Source of the DNA: an uncultured Porphyromonadaceae bacterium
GTDB lineage: Bacteria > Bacteroidota > Bacteroidia > Bacteroidales > Muribaculaceae
Assembly: GCA_900550395.1 (NCBI GenBank)
Contig: URSD01000031.1
Location: forward strand, 1 to 28,981
DNA: 28,981 bases
Reading direction: 5' to 3'
Below, piece after piece: positions 9,188-16,634 of the stretch. Positions within the stretch are counted from its first letter, which is position 1. Each line of letters begins with the position of its first letter. Under the pieces are notes generated by a model. It was given only the letters and a program-made list of their open reading frames with translations. It had not been told where the DNA came from and did not search any database. Position numbers and translations under genes: made by a program.

Positions 9188-9952
9188 ATGGCCACCGAAA
9201 AGAAAAACGATGTCACCCTCAATGTGGAATCGCGCCTGAAATCGCTCTATGAGCTTCAGACAATACTCTCCGAGATTGACCGCATCAAGACCATTCGCGG
9301 CGAGTTGCCTCTGGAAGTCAAGGACCTTGAGGACAGCCTCGCCGGCCTCCATACCCGTATTGACAACTATAACGCCGACATCGAGAGTCTGAAGCGCGAC
9401 GTAGCTGCTGAAAAAGAGAAAATCCGCAGCTGCCAGGTGCTGATCGACCGCTACAAGGAGCAGCTCGACAACGTGCGCAACAATCGTGAATTCGACCTCC
9501 TCACAAAAGAAGTCGAGTTCCAGACCCTTGAGATCGAGCTTGCCGAAAAGCATATCAACGACCATACCCGCGCCATAGAGGTAAAGACAGCCGAGATCGC
9601 AGCCACTCAGGAGAAGGTACAGGACCAGACCCACATTCTTGAGGAAAAGAAGTCGGAACTTGACGAAATCATCAGCGAGACCCGACAGGACGAGGAAAAC
9701 CTGCGCCAGAAGGCAAAGACACTCGAAACAAAAATCGACGACCGCACTCTGGCAGCTTTCAAGCGCATCCGCAAGAACGCACGCAACGGCCTCGGCATCG
9801 TCTATGTGCAGCGCAATGCATGCGGCGGCTGCTTCAACCGTATTCCCCCGCAGAAGCAGATGGAAATCAAGCTCCACAAGAAAGTTATCGTGTGCGAGTA
9901 CTGCGGCCGTATCATGATCGACCCTGTGCTTGCAGGCGTGGAGGAGCAGTAA
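9188..9952 (+). CDS. Coiled-coil protein with C-terminal C4 zinc ribbon
   Basis: A 254-residue cytoplasmic protein with no signal peptide. Residues about 10-190 are a long, charged helical coiled coil; the C-terminus has a four-cysteine zinc ribbon, CGGC at 212-215 and CEYC at 236-239. This is the zf-RING_7 (DUF164) family, whose members are thought to bind nucleic acid; the precise role is unknown. It lies 8 bases downstream of the Nif3 gene and is the last gene before a hairpin terminator, so it belongs to the aspS operon. The pairing with Nif3 suggests a shared process, which is inference. Confidence 0.88.
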   Translation: MATEKKNDVTLNVESRLKSLYELQTILSEIDRIKTIRGELPLEVKDLEDSLAGLHTRIDNYNADIESLKRDVAAEKEKIRSCQVLIDRYKEQLDNVRNNREFDLLTKEVEFQTLEIELAEKHINDHTRAIEVKTAEIAATQEKVQDQTHILEEKKSELDEIISETRQDEENLRQKAKTLETKIDDRTLAAFKRIRKNARNGLGIVYVQRNACGGCFNRIPPQKQMEIKLHKKVIVCEYCGRIMIDPVLAGVEEQ

Positions 9953-9980
9953 GCCATACTTCCGTACGGCGATAATACAT

Positions 9981-10033
9981 CAAAGAGGTTGCGACAGCCA
10001 TGAAAAAAGGCCGTTGTTGCCTCTTTGCTTTTT
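9981..10033 (+). terminator. Intrinsic terminator of the aspS operon
   Basis: CAAAGAGG (9981-9988) pairs perfectly with CCTCTTTG (10020-10027). The inner part also pairs well, ACAGCC with GGCCGT plus G-U wobbles, closing a loop at about 10000-10008. The stem is followed by CTTTTT. The right arm overlaps the -33 box of the next promoter. Confidence 0.7.
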
Positions 10034-10054
10034 CGTAAATATTATATACCTTTG
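10024..10054 (+). promoter_or_regulatory. Promoter of the TM2-dacB-rsmI gene group
   Basis: TTTG at 10024-10027, 19 bases, then TACCTTTG at 10047-10054: both halves and the spacing match the Bacteroidota consensus. The -7 box ends only 4 bases before the ATG at 10059, so the transcript should be leaderless or nearly so. Confidence 0.75.
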
Positions 10055-10058
10055 TGTC

Positions 10059-10466
10059 ATGTATAAACAATGTCCCAAATGCGGTACAGCCGTTCCCGAC
10101 AATGCGAATTTCTGCCAGTCGTGCGGCTACGATTTCAACAATCCTCCGCAATACAGAGATCAGCAATACGGTGCCTACCGGCAGCCGGGTTCCTATTACA
10201 GCAACAACCCCTTTGATGCCGCCGGTCCCGAGGGCAAGAGCCGTGGTGTGGCCGCATTGCTTGCCATCTTCCTCGGCTGGCTTGGAATACATTATTTCTA
10301 TTGTGGCAAAATCACCGGCGGAGTGCTTACCATTCTGCTGTGCATTGTCACATGCTCACTATGGTCCATCCTGACCTTCGTACAAGGCATTTACTTCCTG
10401 TGTATAACCAATGATGAATTTGAAAGGAAATTTATAACCAATCCGTCAAATTTCCCGATTTTCTGA
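10059..10466 (+). CDS. Zinc-ribbon TM2-domain membrane protein
   Basis: A 135-residue inner-membrane protein of unknown role. The N-terminus is a zinc ribbon (CPKCG, Cys5 and Cys8; CQSCG, Cys19 and Cys22), then a Gln/Tyr/Pro-rich linker, then a TM2 domain with two hydrophobic segments (roughly 70-90 and 97-125). The turn motif GWLGIHYFYCGK is typical of TM2. The start MYKQCPKC is fixed by the family N-terminus and by the promoter immediately upstream. The stop shares a base with the dacB start (TGATG), so the two are probably translationally coupled. Confidence 0.85.
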   Translation: MYKQCPKCGTAVPDNANFCQSCGYDFNNPPQYRDQQYGAYRQPGSYYSNNPFDAAGPEGKSRGVAALLAIFLGWLGIHYFYCGKITGGVLTILLCIVTCSLWSILTFVQGIYFLCITNDEFERKFITNPSNFPIF

Positions 10467-11809
10467 TGCTCAAGTCTCTCCTGACAGCTCTCTTGCTCGC
10501 CTCTCCATGGGCGGCCTCCGCTGCGGTGCTTGGTTTCCCGGGAGAGGAAGCGGCATGCGTAGGCGTATACATAAAGGACCTGCGTAACGGCAGTATTGTC
10601 GCCGCGGAGAATGCAGAAATGGCTATGGTGCCGGCGTCTACCCTGAAGGCCCTGACTACTGCATCGGCTCTCCGCCTGCTTGGCCCTGAGTTCAGATTCA
10701 CAACCGAGGTCCGTCTTACCGGCTCTCGGGATGGTTCCACATGGACCGGAGATCTTGAGGTATGCGCCTCTGCCGATCCTTCGCTCGAAAGTGCGGAGTT
10801 TGAAAGCAATCTCGGTTTCTGCGACAGCATTGTGGCGCGTCTCGGCGCAATGAACATACAGCGCGTTGCGGGACGCATACGTGTCAAGGCGCCGATGCAG
10901 GATGCCGGCCCGTCTCCCAAATGGGAGATTGAGGATGTGGCATGGAGCTATGGCGCCTCTTTGTACGGATTCAATTGGCGCGACAATATTTTTAGATTGT
11001 GGCCCGCCACAGGACGCACCAAACCGCACATCCCGGACCTTAAGATTACGCTCAGGCATTCGCCCGACGGCAATGACTTGCTTCGCGGTGTAGGCAGCAA
11101 CAATCTCGAGGTGTGGGGACGTAACACCGGCAACCGGAAGTGGAGCATCACGAGCACGATGCCCGATCCGCAGGCCGTCTTCGTCCACGAACTGAAAGAA
11201 CGCCTCAGTGCTGCCGGAATAAAGATACTCGGACGTGATATAAAGCCGTCAGCAGCCGGGACTACATCGGTTTACACACATCGTTCGCCGCGGGTTGCCG
11301 TTATCATGCGCAGCCTTATGGTACGCAGCGACAACATGATGGCCGACGGCATGCTGCGTGCTGTCGAACCGGACGGGACGCGCGCCGACGCTTTGCGCAA
11401 GGAAAAAGCATTGTGGGACTCTCTTGGAGTCAGTCTGCGTTACTCGGCGGTTCTCGACGGTTGCGGACTTGCACGTGCCAATCGTATTTCTCCCGTTGCT
11501 CTTGGGCGTGTGCTTGAAACGATGGCTTCGGGTGAATACTCCGCCGACTATATCGGTTTTTTCCCGCGTGCAGGTATTGACGGTACTCTCAAGAATTTCA
11601 TGGCTAAAACACCGCTGCGAGGAAGGTTGGCCCTGAAAACAGGAAGCGTCAGTGCAGTGCAGTGTTATGCAGGCTATCTGTTGGATGACGAGGGGCAACG
11701 GCCTACACACGTTGTCGTACTGATGGTAAACGCGTTCTATTGCCCCAGGGCTGCACTTCGGGAAAAAATATCGGATTATCTCATAGAAAAACTTACAGAA
11801 AAGCAATAA
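10466..11809 (+). CDS. dacB: D-alanyl-D-alanine carboxypeptidase/endopeptidase (PBP4 type)
   Basis: Peptidase family S13: cleaves D-Ala-D-Ala or meso-DAP cross-links in periplasmic peptidoglycan. The 447 residues begin with a signal peptide (about 1-20, hydrophobic core then WAASA). The penicillin-binding triad is complete: SxxK as Ser58-Thr-Leu-Lys61, SDN at 288-290 and KTGS at 391-394. The long insert between the first two motifs is normal for PBP4. Its start overlaps the TM2 stop by one base and the next gene begins 4 bases after its stop. The symbol follows the family; the split between carboxypeptidase and endopeptidase activity cannot be read from sequence. Confidence 0.92.
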   Translation: MLKSLLTALLLASPWAASAAVLGFPGEEAACVGVYIKDLRNGSIVAAENAEMAMVPASTLKALTTASALRLLGPEFRFTTEVRLTGSRDGSTWTGDLEVCASADPSLESAEFESNLGFCDSIVARLGAMNIQRVAGRIRVKAPMQDAGPSPKWEIEDVAWSYGASLYGFNWRDNIFRLWPATGRTKPHIPDLKITLRHSPDGNDLLRGVGSNNLEVWGRNTGNRKWSITSTMPDPQAVFVHELKERLSAAGIKILGRDIKPSAAGTTSVYTHRSPRVAVIMRSLMVRSDNMMADGMLRAVEPDGTRADALRKEKALWDSLGVSLRYSAVLDGCGLARANRISPVALGRVLETMASGEYSADYIGFFPRAGIDGTLKNFMAKTPLRGRLALKTGSVSAVQCYAGYLLDDEGQRPTHVVVLMVNAFYCPRAALREKISDYLIEKLTEKQ

Positions 11810-11813
11810 GTTC

Positions 11814-12479
11814 ATGGATCAGGAAAACCGTAAAGGCCGCTTGTGCGGACTCATTGCCGCGGGCTTGAGACTTGAGGGTCTCCTGCGTGTGTCGCTGGAA
11901 CGTCCGGATGCCGATGCCGACACTGTGCCGCAGATACGTGAGGCGTTTGAAATGTATTCGGCATTGTTCAGTTCCTTGTTCTCAGAGAATAAGGAACCGA
12001 ACACTGCGGAAGATGAAGTGATTTCTGTCGTGGAAACTGAACCGGAGGAAGAACCGGTGGCTGACGAAATTGAAGAAGAAACGCCACTCACGGTTGAAGA
12101 GGCTGAGGAAATAGAAGATACTGAAGACAGCGCAGAGGATACCTCCGATGGTGTTCTTAATGCAGAGGAGGAAACAGAGGTCATCTCTGAGCCTGAGCCT
12201 GTCCGTCCGCTTTCCGACACTCTAAAGGTTGACGAGCTCATAGCGCGCAAGGAATCTGCCGATCTGCGCAGGGCATTCACGCTGAACGATAAGTTCCGTT
12301 TCCGTCGCACAATCTTTGGCGGAAGCGACGAAAAGTTCAGTCAGACTTTGCAACAGCTTGAGGCGATGCCGGATTTTGATACCGCTATGTCGCATCTTGA
12401 AGACATCCTCCCGGAAAACGGGGAGGACAATGAAGATTTCATCGCCATCATCAAGGCCCATTTCGACAGCAGGCAGTGA
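11814..12479 (+). CDS. Acidic protein of unknown function
   Basis: A 221-residue protein with no signal peptide or membrane segment. It has three parts: a short N-terminal helical segment (1-60), a strongly acidic low-complexity stretch rich in Glu, Asp and Thr (about 62-135), and a conserved-looking C-terminal segment with LRRAFTLNDKFRFRR followed by a helix and DFIAIIKAHF. The C-terminal pattern recurs in Bacteroidota hypothetical proteins as I remember them, but I know no function. It sits 4 bases after dacB, and its stop overlaps the rsmI start (GTGA), so it is co-translated with a 16S rRNA methyltransferase. Confidence 0.8.
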   Translation: MDQENRKGRLCGLIAAGLRLEGLLRVSLERPDADADTVPQIREAFEMYSALFSSLFSENKEPNTAEDEVISVVETEPEEEPVADEIEEETPLTVEEAEEIEDTEDSAEDTSDGVLNAEEETEVISEPEPVRPLSDTLKVDELIARKESADLRRAFTLNDKFRFRRTIFGGSDEKFSQTLQQLEAMPDFDTAMSHLEDILPENGEDNEDFIAIIKAHFDSRQ

Positions 12480-13201
12480 ACGGAACGTTATATATAGTAC
12501 CGACACCTGTCGGTAATCTTGCCGACATGACTCCACGGGCTGTAGACATACTCAAAAGTGTGGCGCTGATTCTGGCGGAGGATACCCGCACATCGGCCGT
12601 TGTGATGCGTCATTACGACATAAGCACGCCGATGGCCAGTCACCATAAATACAATGAGCATGACAGTCTGCAACCGATTGTCGACCGGCTGCTTGCAGGC
12701 GATGATATTGCTTTGGTAAGCGATGCCGGCACCCCCGGCATCAGCGACCCGGGATTCATGCTATCGCGCGAATGCCGCCGCAACGGGATTAAGGTGGTTA
12801 CACTTCCCGGCGCCACCGCTTTCGTGCCGGCACTTGTGAGCAGCGGACTCCCCTGCGACAGATTCGTGTTCGAGGGCTTCCTCCCGCCCAAAAAAGGGAG
12901 GGCGACCAGACTTGACATACTCGCCTCGGACGAACGCACATTCGTGCTGTACGAGTCGCCGCTTCGTCTTGCAAAAACCCTCGTGGAGCTTGCCGATAAA
13001 TGCGGAGAAGAACGTCCCGCGGCCATCGCCCGGGAAATATCAAAACTCCACGAACAGACTCATTGCGGCACACTTGGCGAGTTGCGCGATTATTTCGCCG
13101 TGAACCAGGCTCGCGGCGAGATTGTTATAATTGTAAGCGGTAAGGAACGTGAACGCTCCAGAGAGCATCGCAATAAGTACCGCGAAACTGATAATAACTG
13201 A
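12476..13201 (+). CDS. rsmI: 16S rRNA (cytidine-1402 2'-O)-methyltransferase
   Basis: Uses S-adenosylmethionine to methylate the 2'-oxygen of C1402 in the decoding centre of 16S rRNA. The 241 residues contain the tetrapyrrole-methylase-like blocks LYIVPTPVGNLADMT at the N-terminus, LVSDAGTPGISDPG at 80-93 and TLPGATAFVPALVSSGLP. The start is GTG 12476, overlapping the TGA of the acidic protein by 3 bases; no ATG fits the conserved N-terminus. The length agrees with Bacteroidota RsmI, which lacks part of the C-terminal extension of the E. coli protein. Neighbours do not suggest another role. Confidence 0.93.
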   Translation: MNGTLYIVPTPVGNLADMTPRAVDILKSVALILAEDTRTSAVVMRHYDISTPMASHHKYNEHDSLQPIVDRLLAGDDIALVSDAGTPGISDPGFMLSRECRRNGIKVVTLPGATAFVPALVSSGLPCDRFVFEGFLPPKKGRATRLDILASDERTFVLYESPLRLAKTLVELADKCGEERPAAIAREISKLHEQTHCGTLGELRDYFAVNQARGEIVIIVSGKERERSREHRNKYRETDNN

Positions 13202-13242
13202 GATTCAAGCATATACGTCACAAACTATTTATTCGTAAAAGC

Positions 13243-14112
13243 ATGAAAAAGACATTATTGGCCGGCCTCGCGCTGGCACTCGTACTCGGAGCATGCAGCA
13301 AAAAGGATGAAACAGACGAACAACACCAGCAGGCGATTGCCGATGCATCAAAGGTGGAACTTCAAAACGCTGTAGCAGACCGTGATCAGCTGTTCTTGCT
13401 CGTAAATGAAATTTCTCAGGGCATGGACCAGATCAAGGCTCTCGAGAATATCCTGACGGTAAATGCCAACGTCAGCGGCGAGACACCCAGCCAGAGAGAG
13501 CAGATCCAGGCCGACATAGCTGCCATACAGCAGGCTCTCCAGGAACGCCGCGAGAAGCTTGCCGAACTGGAAAAGCGCCTCAACAGCTCCAACCTCACCA
13601 ACAACAATCTGCGCAACACTATTGCCACCTTGCGCAATCAGATCGACACTCAGGCGAATGAAATAACCGCCCTCAAGAACAATCTGAACGAGGCTCAAGC
13701 ACGTATCGGCGAGCTGAACACGGCAGTAGACTCGCTTAACACCACGGTCACCACCGTCACCGAAGAAAAAGAGCAGGCCGAGCAGCAGAGTGTAGACCTT
13801 GCTAACGAGCTCAACACTTGCTACTATGCAATCGGAAGCAAAAAAGAACTTAAGGAAAACAAGATCATCGAGTCTGGCTTCCTTCGCAAGACTAAAATCA
13901 TGAAGGGCGATTTCGACCAGAATTTCTTCACCACGGCCGACAAGCGCACTCTCACCACGCTTCCCCTGCACAGCGACAAAGCCAAAGTGCTGACCAATCA
14001 GCCCGCATCCTCCTATGTGATTGAAGATCAGGGCCAGCAGAAGGTTCTCCGCATCACAAATCCCGCTTCGTTCTGGAGCCTCAGCAACTACCTCGTCATC
14101 GAGATCGACTGA
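13243..14112 (+). CDS. Coiled-coil lipoprotein
   Basis: A 289-residue lipoprotein: KKT start, hydrophobic core and lipobox LGAC with lipid-modified Cys18. The residues after it, SKKDETDE, are charged and resemble surface-export signals of Bacteroidota lipoproteins, so outer-leaflet exposure is possible. Residues about 45-195 form a long Gln/Asn/Glu-rich coiled coil; the last 80 form a compact, possibly beta-rich domain. No function is known to me. It lies 41 bases after rsmI without a recognisable -7 box, so it may be read from upstream, and it is followed by a strong terminator. The family appears repeatedly in Bacteroidota as hypothetical lipoproteins. Confidence 0.82.
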   Translation: MKKTLLAGLALALVLGACSKKDETDEQHQQAIADASKVELQNAVADRDQLFLLVNEISQGMDQIKALENILTVNANVSGETPSQREQIQADIAAIQQALQERREKLAELEKRLNSSNLTNNNLRNTIATLRNQIDTQANEITALKNNLNEAQARIGELNTAVDSLNTTVTTVTEEKEQAEQQSVDLANELNTCYYAIGSKKELKENKIIESGFLRKTKIMKGDFDQNFFTTADKRTLTTLPLHSDKAKVLTNQPASSYVIEDQGQQKVLRITNPASFWSLSNYLVIEID

Positions 14113-14132
14113 TAGTTGAGATAACAAAATAA

Positions 14133-14174
14133 GCCCGCAGACTGCGACATGTGCCGGTCTGCGGGCCTTTCTTT
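14133..14174 (+). terminator. Bidirectional intrinsic terminator
   Basis: GCCCGCAGAC (14133-14142) and GTCTGCGGGC (14157-14166) form a perfect 10-bp stem with a 14-base loop, followed by CTTTCTTTT. On the minus strand the stem is followed by TTATTTTG, so it can also end the converging TPR-protein transcript whose stop is at 14185. Confidence 0.9.
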
Positions 14175-14184
14175 TATACCAATG

Positions 14185-15810
14185 TCAATCGTTGGTGAAC
14201 AGCGATTTGTTGCGGTGCAGGAGCTGGAGGAATCGCAGGTCGTCGCGCAGCGGTGCGCAGTTCACGCGTCCGTCGCTGTATTCCGTCCAGTTGTAGTAAT
14301 TGGCATATCCGTTCTTCAGCGACTTCTCGGCGGCCGCAAGCGCACGGTCGAAGTCGTCGGCCTGTGCGAAGAAGCATGCGGCAAGGTAGTTGAGATAGCC
14401 ATTGGTGTCGCTCGATTGTGCGAGCTCGTTTTCTACTTGTGCTGTAATCTCGGCTACATCATCTCCGGCGAAGAGCCGCGCGAAAGCGCTCAGCGAGCGA
14501 AGTGTATTGTCACCGGTGACGTCAAGGCCGGCGGCCCGGCGGTACAGCCCGCGTGCGGCGTTGGGCTGGTTCATGCTGTTTTCAAGCACGTTGGCGCGAA
14601 GCAGGTAATACATCGGTTCCTCCGCATGGTTCATGGAAGCCTCACCGAACAGTTTCATGCTTTCGTCAAAATTGCCCTGTTCGGCATATATAAGAGCCAT
14701 CTCGGCGAGCGCATCGCCGTTTTCAGGCATTGCTGCAAGCGCATCGGCCGCAGCCTTGAGCGCCTGAGGCAACTGACCTTTGTGGCGCAGTATCCGCGCG
14801 CGCAACAGGTGATAAGGGCCGTTGCCGCTGACTGTGGTGAGCGCATACTCCACGTTGTTGAGTGCGTCATCCAGCCGACCGAGAGCAAACTGACACTCGG
14901 CTATGGAGCCATATATTCCCCGATAGTTATCGAGGTTGTTGTCGAGAATATACTGATAGTCGTTGATGGCGTCGAGATAATGCGCATGCTCTTTCTCGAT
15001 GCTGGCTCGCAGGTAGCGGTACATACCGTTGTCGGGAACCTGTGCAACTGCATTGCTCAGAGAGGCGATAGTGGAGGGATAGTCCTTGTGGCTGAACTCC
15101 ATCAGGGCGTCTATTACGCTCTGCGTGTCGCCGCCCTTGGTGCCGAGAGCGAGCAGCAGGTCGTCGACAGCCGCCTGCGGCTGATTCATCTGCTGACGTA
15201 CGCGTGCGCGACGCACATAGATGTCCGGATTATTGGGGTCGAGAGCCACGGCTTCCTCCAGGTAGTCGTTAGCCATGCCGAGGTTGTTCTCCTGCATGGC
15301 TATGCGCGCAAGACCGAGTGTGGCTTCGGGGTCGCGCATGTTCAGGCGCTTGAGGCGCAGGAAGTCGGCTTTGGCCTCGGCGAGCTTACCGGTCTCAAGT
15401 TCGGTATGAGCCTTCATCGACAGTGCTTTCTGTGATGCCGGCTCCAGCTGGCAGGCCTTCTGCAGGTCTGGAATGGCAAGTTCGTGGCGCCCCGTTTTGT
15501 TGTATATGGAAGCGCGCAGGAGATATTCGCGGAACAGATGGTCGGTCTGCGAGGACGGCGTGCATTCTATAGCGCGGGAAACGTCGTCAAGCGCCTTGCG
15601 GAACTCGTCGAAGTGATAATAGTCGTTGGCGCGACGCAGCAGTGTGTCGTAATTCTTCGGATTCTGATTGAGCTGTTCCTGATACACACGGAATACGGCT
15701 TGTGTCACCGGATTGTTGATGGTCTGCCGGTGGCGCTGCGCGTCGGCAGGGCTGGCGGCGGATGCCAGCAGGCATGCGCCGAGTATTACGGTACGGATAG
15801 ATTGATTCAT
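14185..15810 (-). CDS. Secreted TPR-repeat protein
   Basis: A 541-residue protein with a signal peptide (about 1-24, ending SPADA-Q) and no lipobox, so probably periplasmic. Nearly the whole mature part is helical tetratricopeptide repeats; repeat signatures such as RRANDYYHFDEFRKALDD, NPDIYVRRARVRQQMNQ and NGDALAEMALIYAEQGNF are visible. TPR proteins act as interaction scaffolds; no partner is evident. It follows rsmE on the same strand after 88 bases, and the transcript ends at the shared terminator 14133-14174. The final 60 residues look non-repetitive and may form a capping domain. Confidence 0.85.
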   Translation of the reverse strand: MNQSIRTVILGACLLASAASPADAQRHRQTINNPVTQAVFRVYQEQLNQNPKNYDTLLRRANDYYHFDEFRKALDDVSRAIECTPSSQTDHLFREYLLRASIYNKTGRHELAIPDLQKACQLEPASQKALSMKAHTELETGKLAEAKADFLRLKRLNMRDPEATLGLARIAMQENNLGMANDYLEEAVALDPNNPDIYVRRARVRQQMNQPQAAVDDLLLALGTKGGDTQSVIDALMEFSHKDYPSTIASLSNAVAQVPDNGMYRYLRASIEKEHAHYLDAINDYQYILDNNLDNYRGIYGSIAECQFALGRLDDALNNVEYALTTVSGNGPYHLLRARILRHKGQLPQALKAAADALAAMPENGDALAEMALIYAEQGNFDESMKLFGEASMNHAEEPMYYLLRANVLENSMNQPNAARGLYRRAAGLDVTGDNTLRSLSAFARLFAGDDVAEITAQVENELAQSSDTNGYLNYLAACFFAQADDFDRALAAAEKSLKNGYANYYNWTEYSDGRVNCAPLRDDLRFLQLLHRNKSLFTND

Positions 15811-15898
15811 TCCTGATTTATACGGTTGATTGTTTTCTTAAGTTCGGTGAGACGACGCAAGCTGCCACAGGGCGATGATTGCAGATATTCGCTTGTAG

Positions 15899-16627
15899 TC
15901 ACTTTGTTGTTTGCAATAATTGATTGACTATATGTATGGTGTCGCAGGCCACAAGTGCCGCCGTCTCGGTGCGCAGGCGGTTGTCGCCCATCGTGACGGG
16001 TATGTATCCGGCCTGAAGACACATGTCTATCTCGCGGGTGGAAAAATCTCCTTCCGGGCCAATGAGCAAACGTACGGACGCTCCCGCACGATAGCTCCGT
16101 GCCAGAAGCATTCTCTGCACCCGCGCTTCGTCGCAATAGCCCACGAAGCGCTGTTCGCCGTCTGTACCGGTCTCAGATAGGTATTCGGCTATCGGCGTCA
16201 TTTCGTCGACTCGCGGCAGCACTGCCTTGAGCGACTGCTTCATGGCCGATACCGCAATCTTGCGCAGCCTCTCGGCATTTATCTCCTTGCGTTCCGAACG
16301 GTCGCAGCGCAGAGGTGTGATTCTGTCCACACCTATCTCCGTGAGCTTTTCCACGAGCCACTCCATGCGGTCAATATGCTTGGTAGGAGCGACGGCCACG
16401 GCTATGTCGGCGCACCACACGCGGGGTTGTTCTTCGACGTCCATTACCTCCAGCATCGTGTGTTTCTGATGAGCCAGGGCTATGCGGCATGTATAACGCC
16501 GGCCTCGGCCGTCGACACACTGCACCGTGTCCCCCTCACGCATCCTCAGCACCCGCACGCAATGCTGCGAGTCGCTTTCGGGGAGGGTGGGGTCGGTGGC
16601 TATGTCGGGAGCGAAGAACTGTATCAT
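15899..16627 (-). CDS. rsmE: 16S rRNA (uracil-1498 N3)-methyltransferase
   Basis: SPOUT-class methyltransferase that modifies U1498 of 16S rRNA. The 242 residues have an N-terminal PUA-like domain (1-70, with HCVRVLRMREGD) and the knotted SAM-binding domain with LLIGPEGDFS (187-196) and LRTETAALVA (218-227), both family-diagnostic. It starts 7 bases after the transporter stop, so the two are co-transcribed. The 88 bases between it and the TPR gene hold no gene and no recognisable promoter. Length and motifs are normal. Confidence 0.94.
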   Translation of the reverse strand: MIQFFAPDIATDPTLPESDSQHCVRVLRMREGDTVQCVDGRGRRYTCRIALAHQKHTMLEVMDVEEQPRVWCADIAVAVAPTKHIDRMEWLVEKLTEIGVDRITPLRCDRSERKEINAERLRKIAVSAMKQSLKAVLPRVDEMTPIAEYLSETGTDGEQRFVGYCDEARVQRMLLARSYRAGASVRLLIGPEGDFSTREIDMCLQAGYIPVTMGDNRLRTETAALVACDTIHIVNQLLQTTK

Positions 16628-16634
16628 CGTAGTT

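Noticed and set aside
14149..15435. 428-codon plus-strand open frame opposite the TPR gene
   Set aside because: Antisense shadow of a well-supported TPR protein; it also runs through the terminator hairpin.
15807..16136. 109-codon minus-strand open frame between the TPR gene and rsmE
   Set aside because: More than half lies inside rsmE in another frame; no recognisable protein and no promoter.
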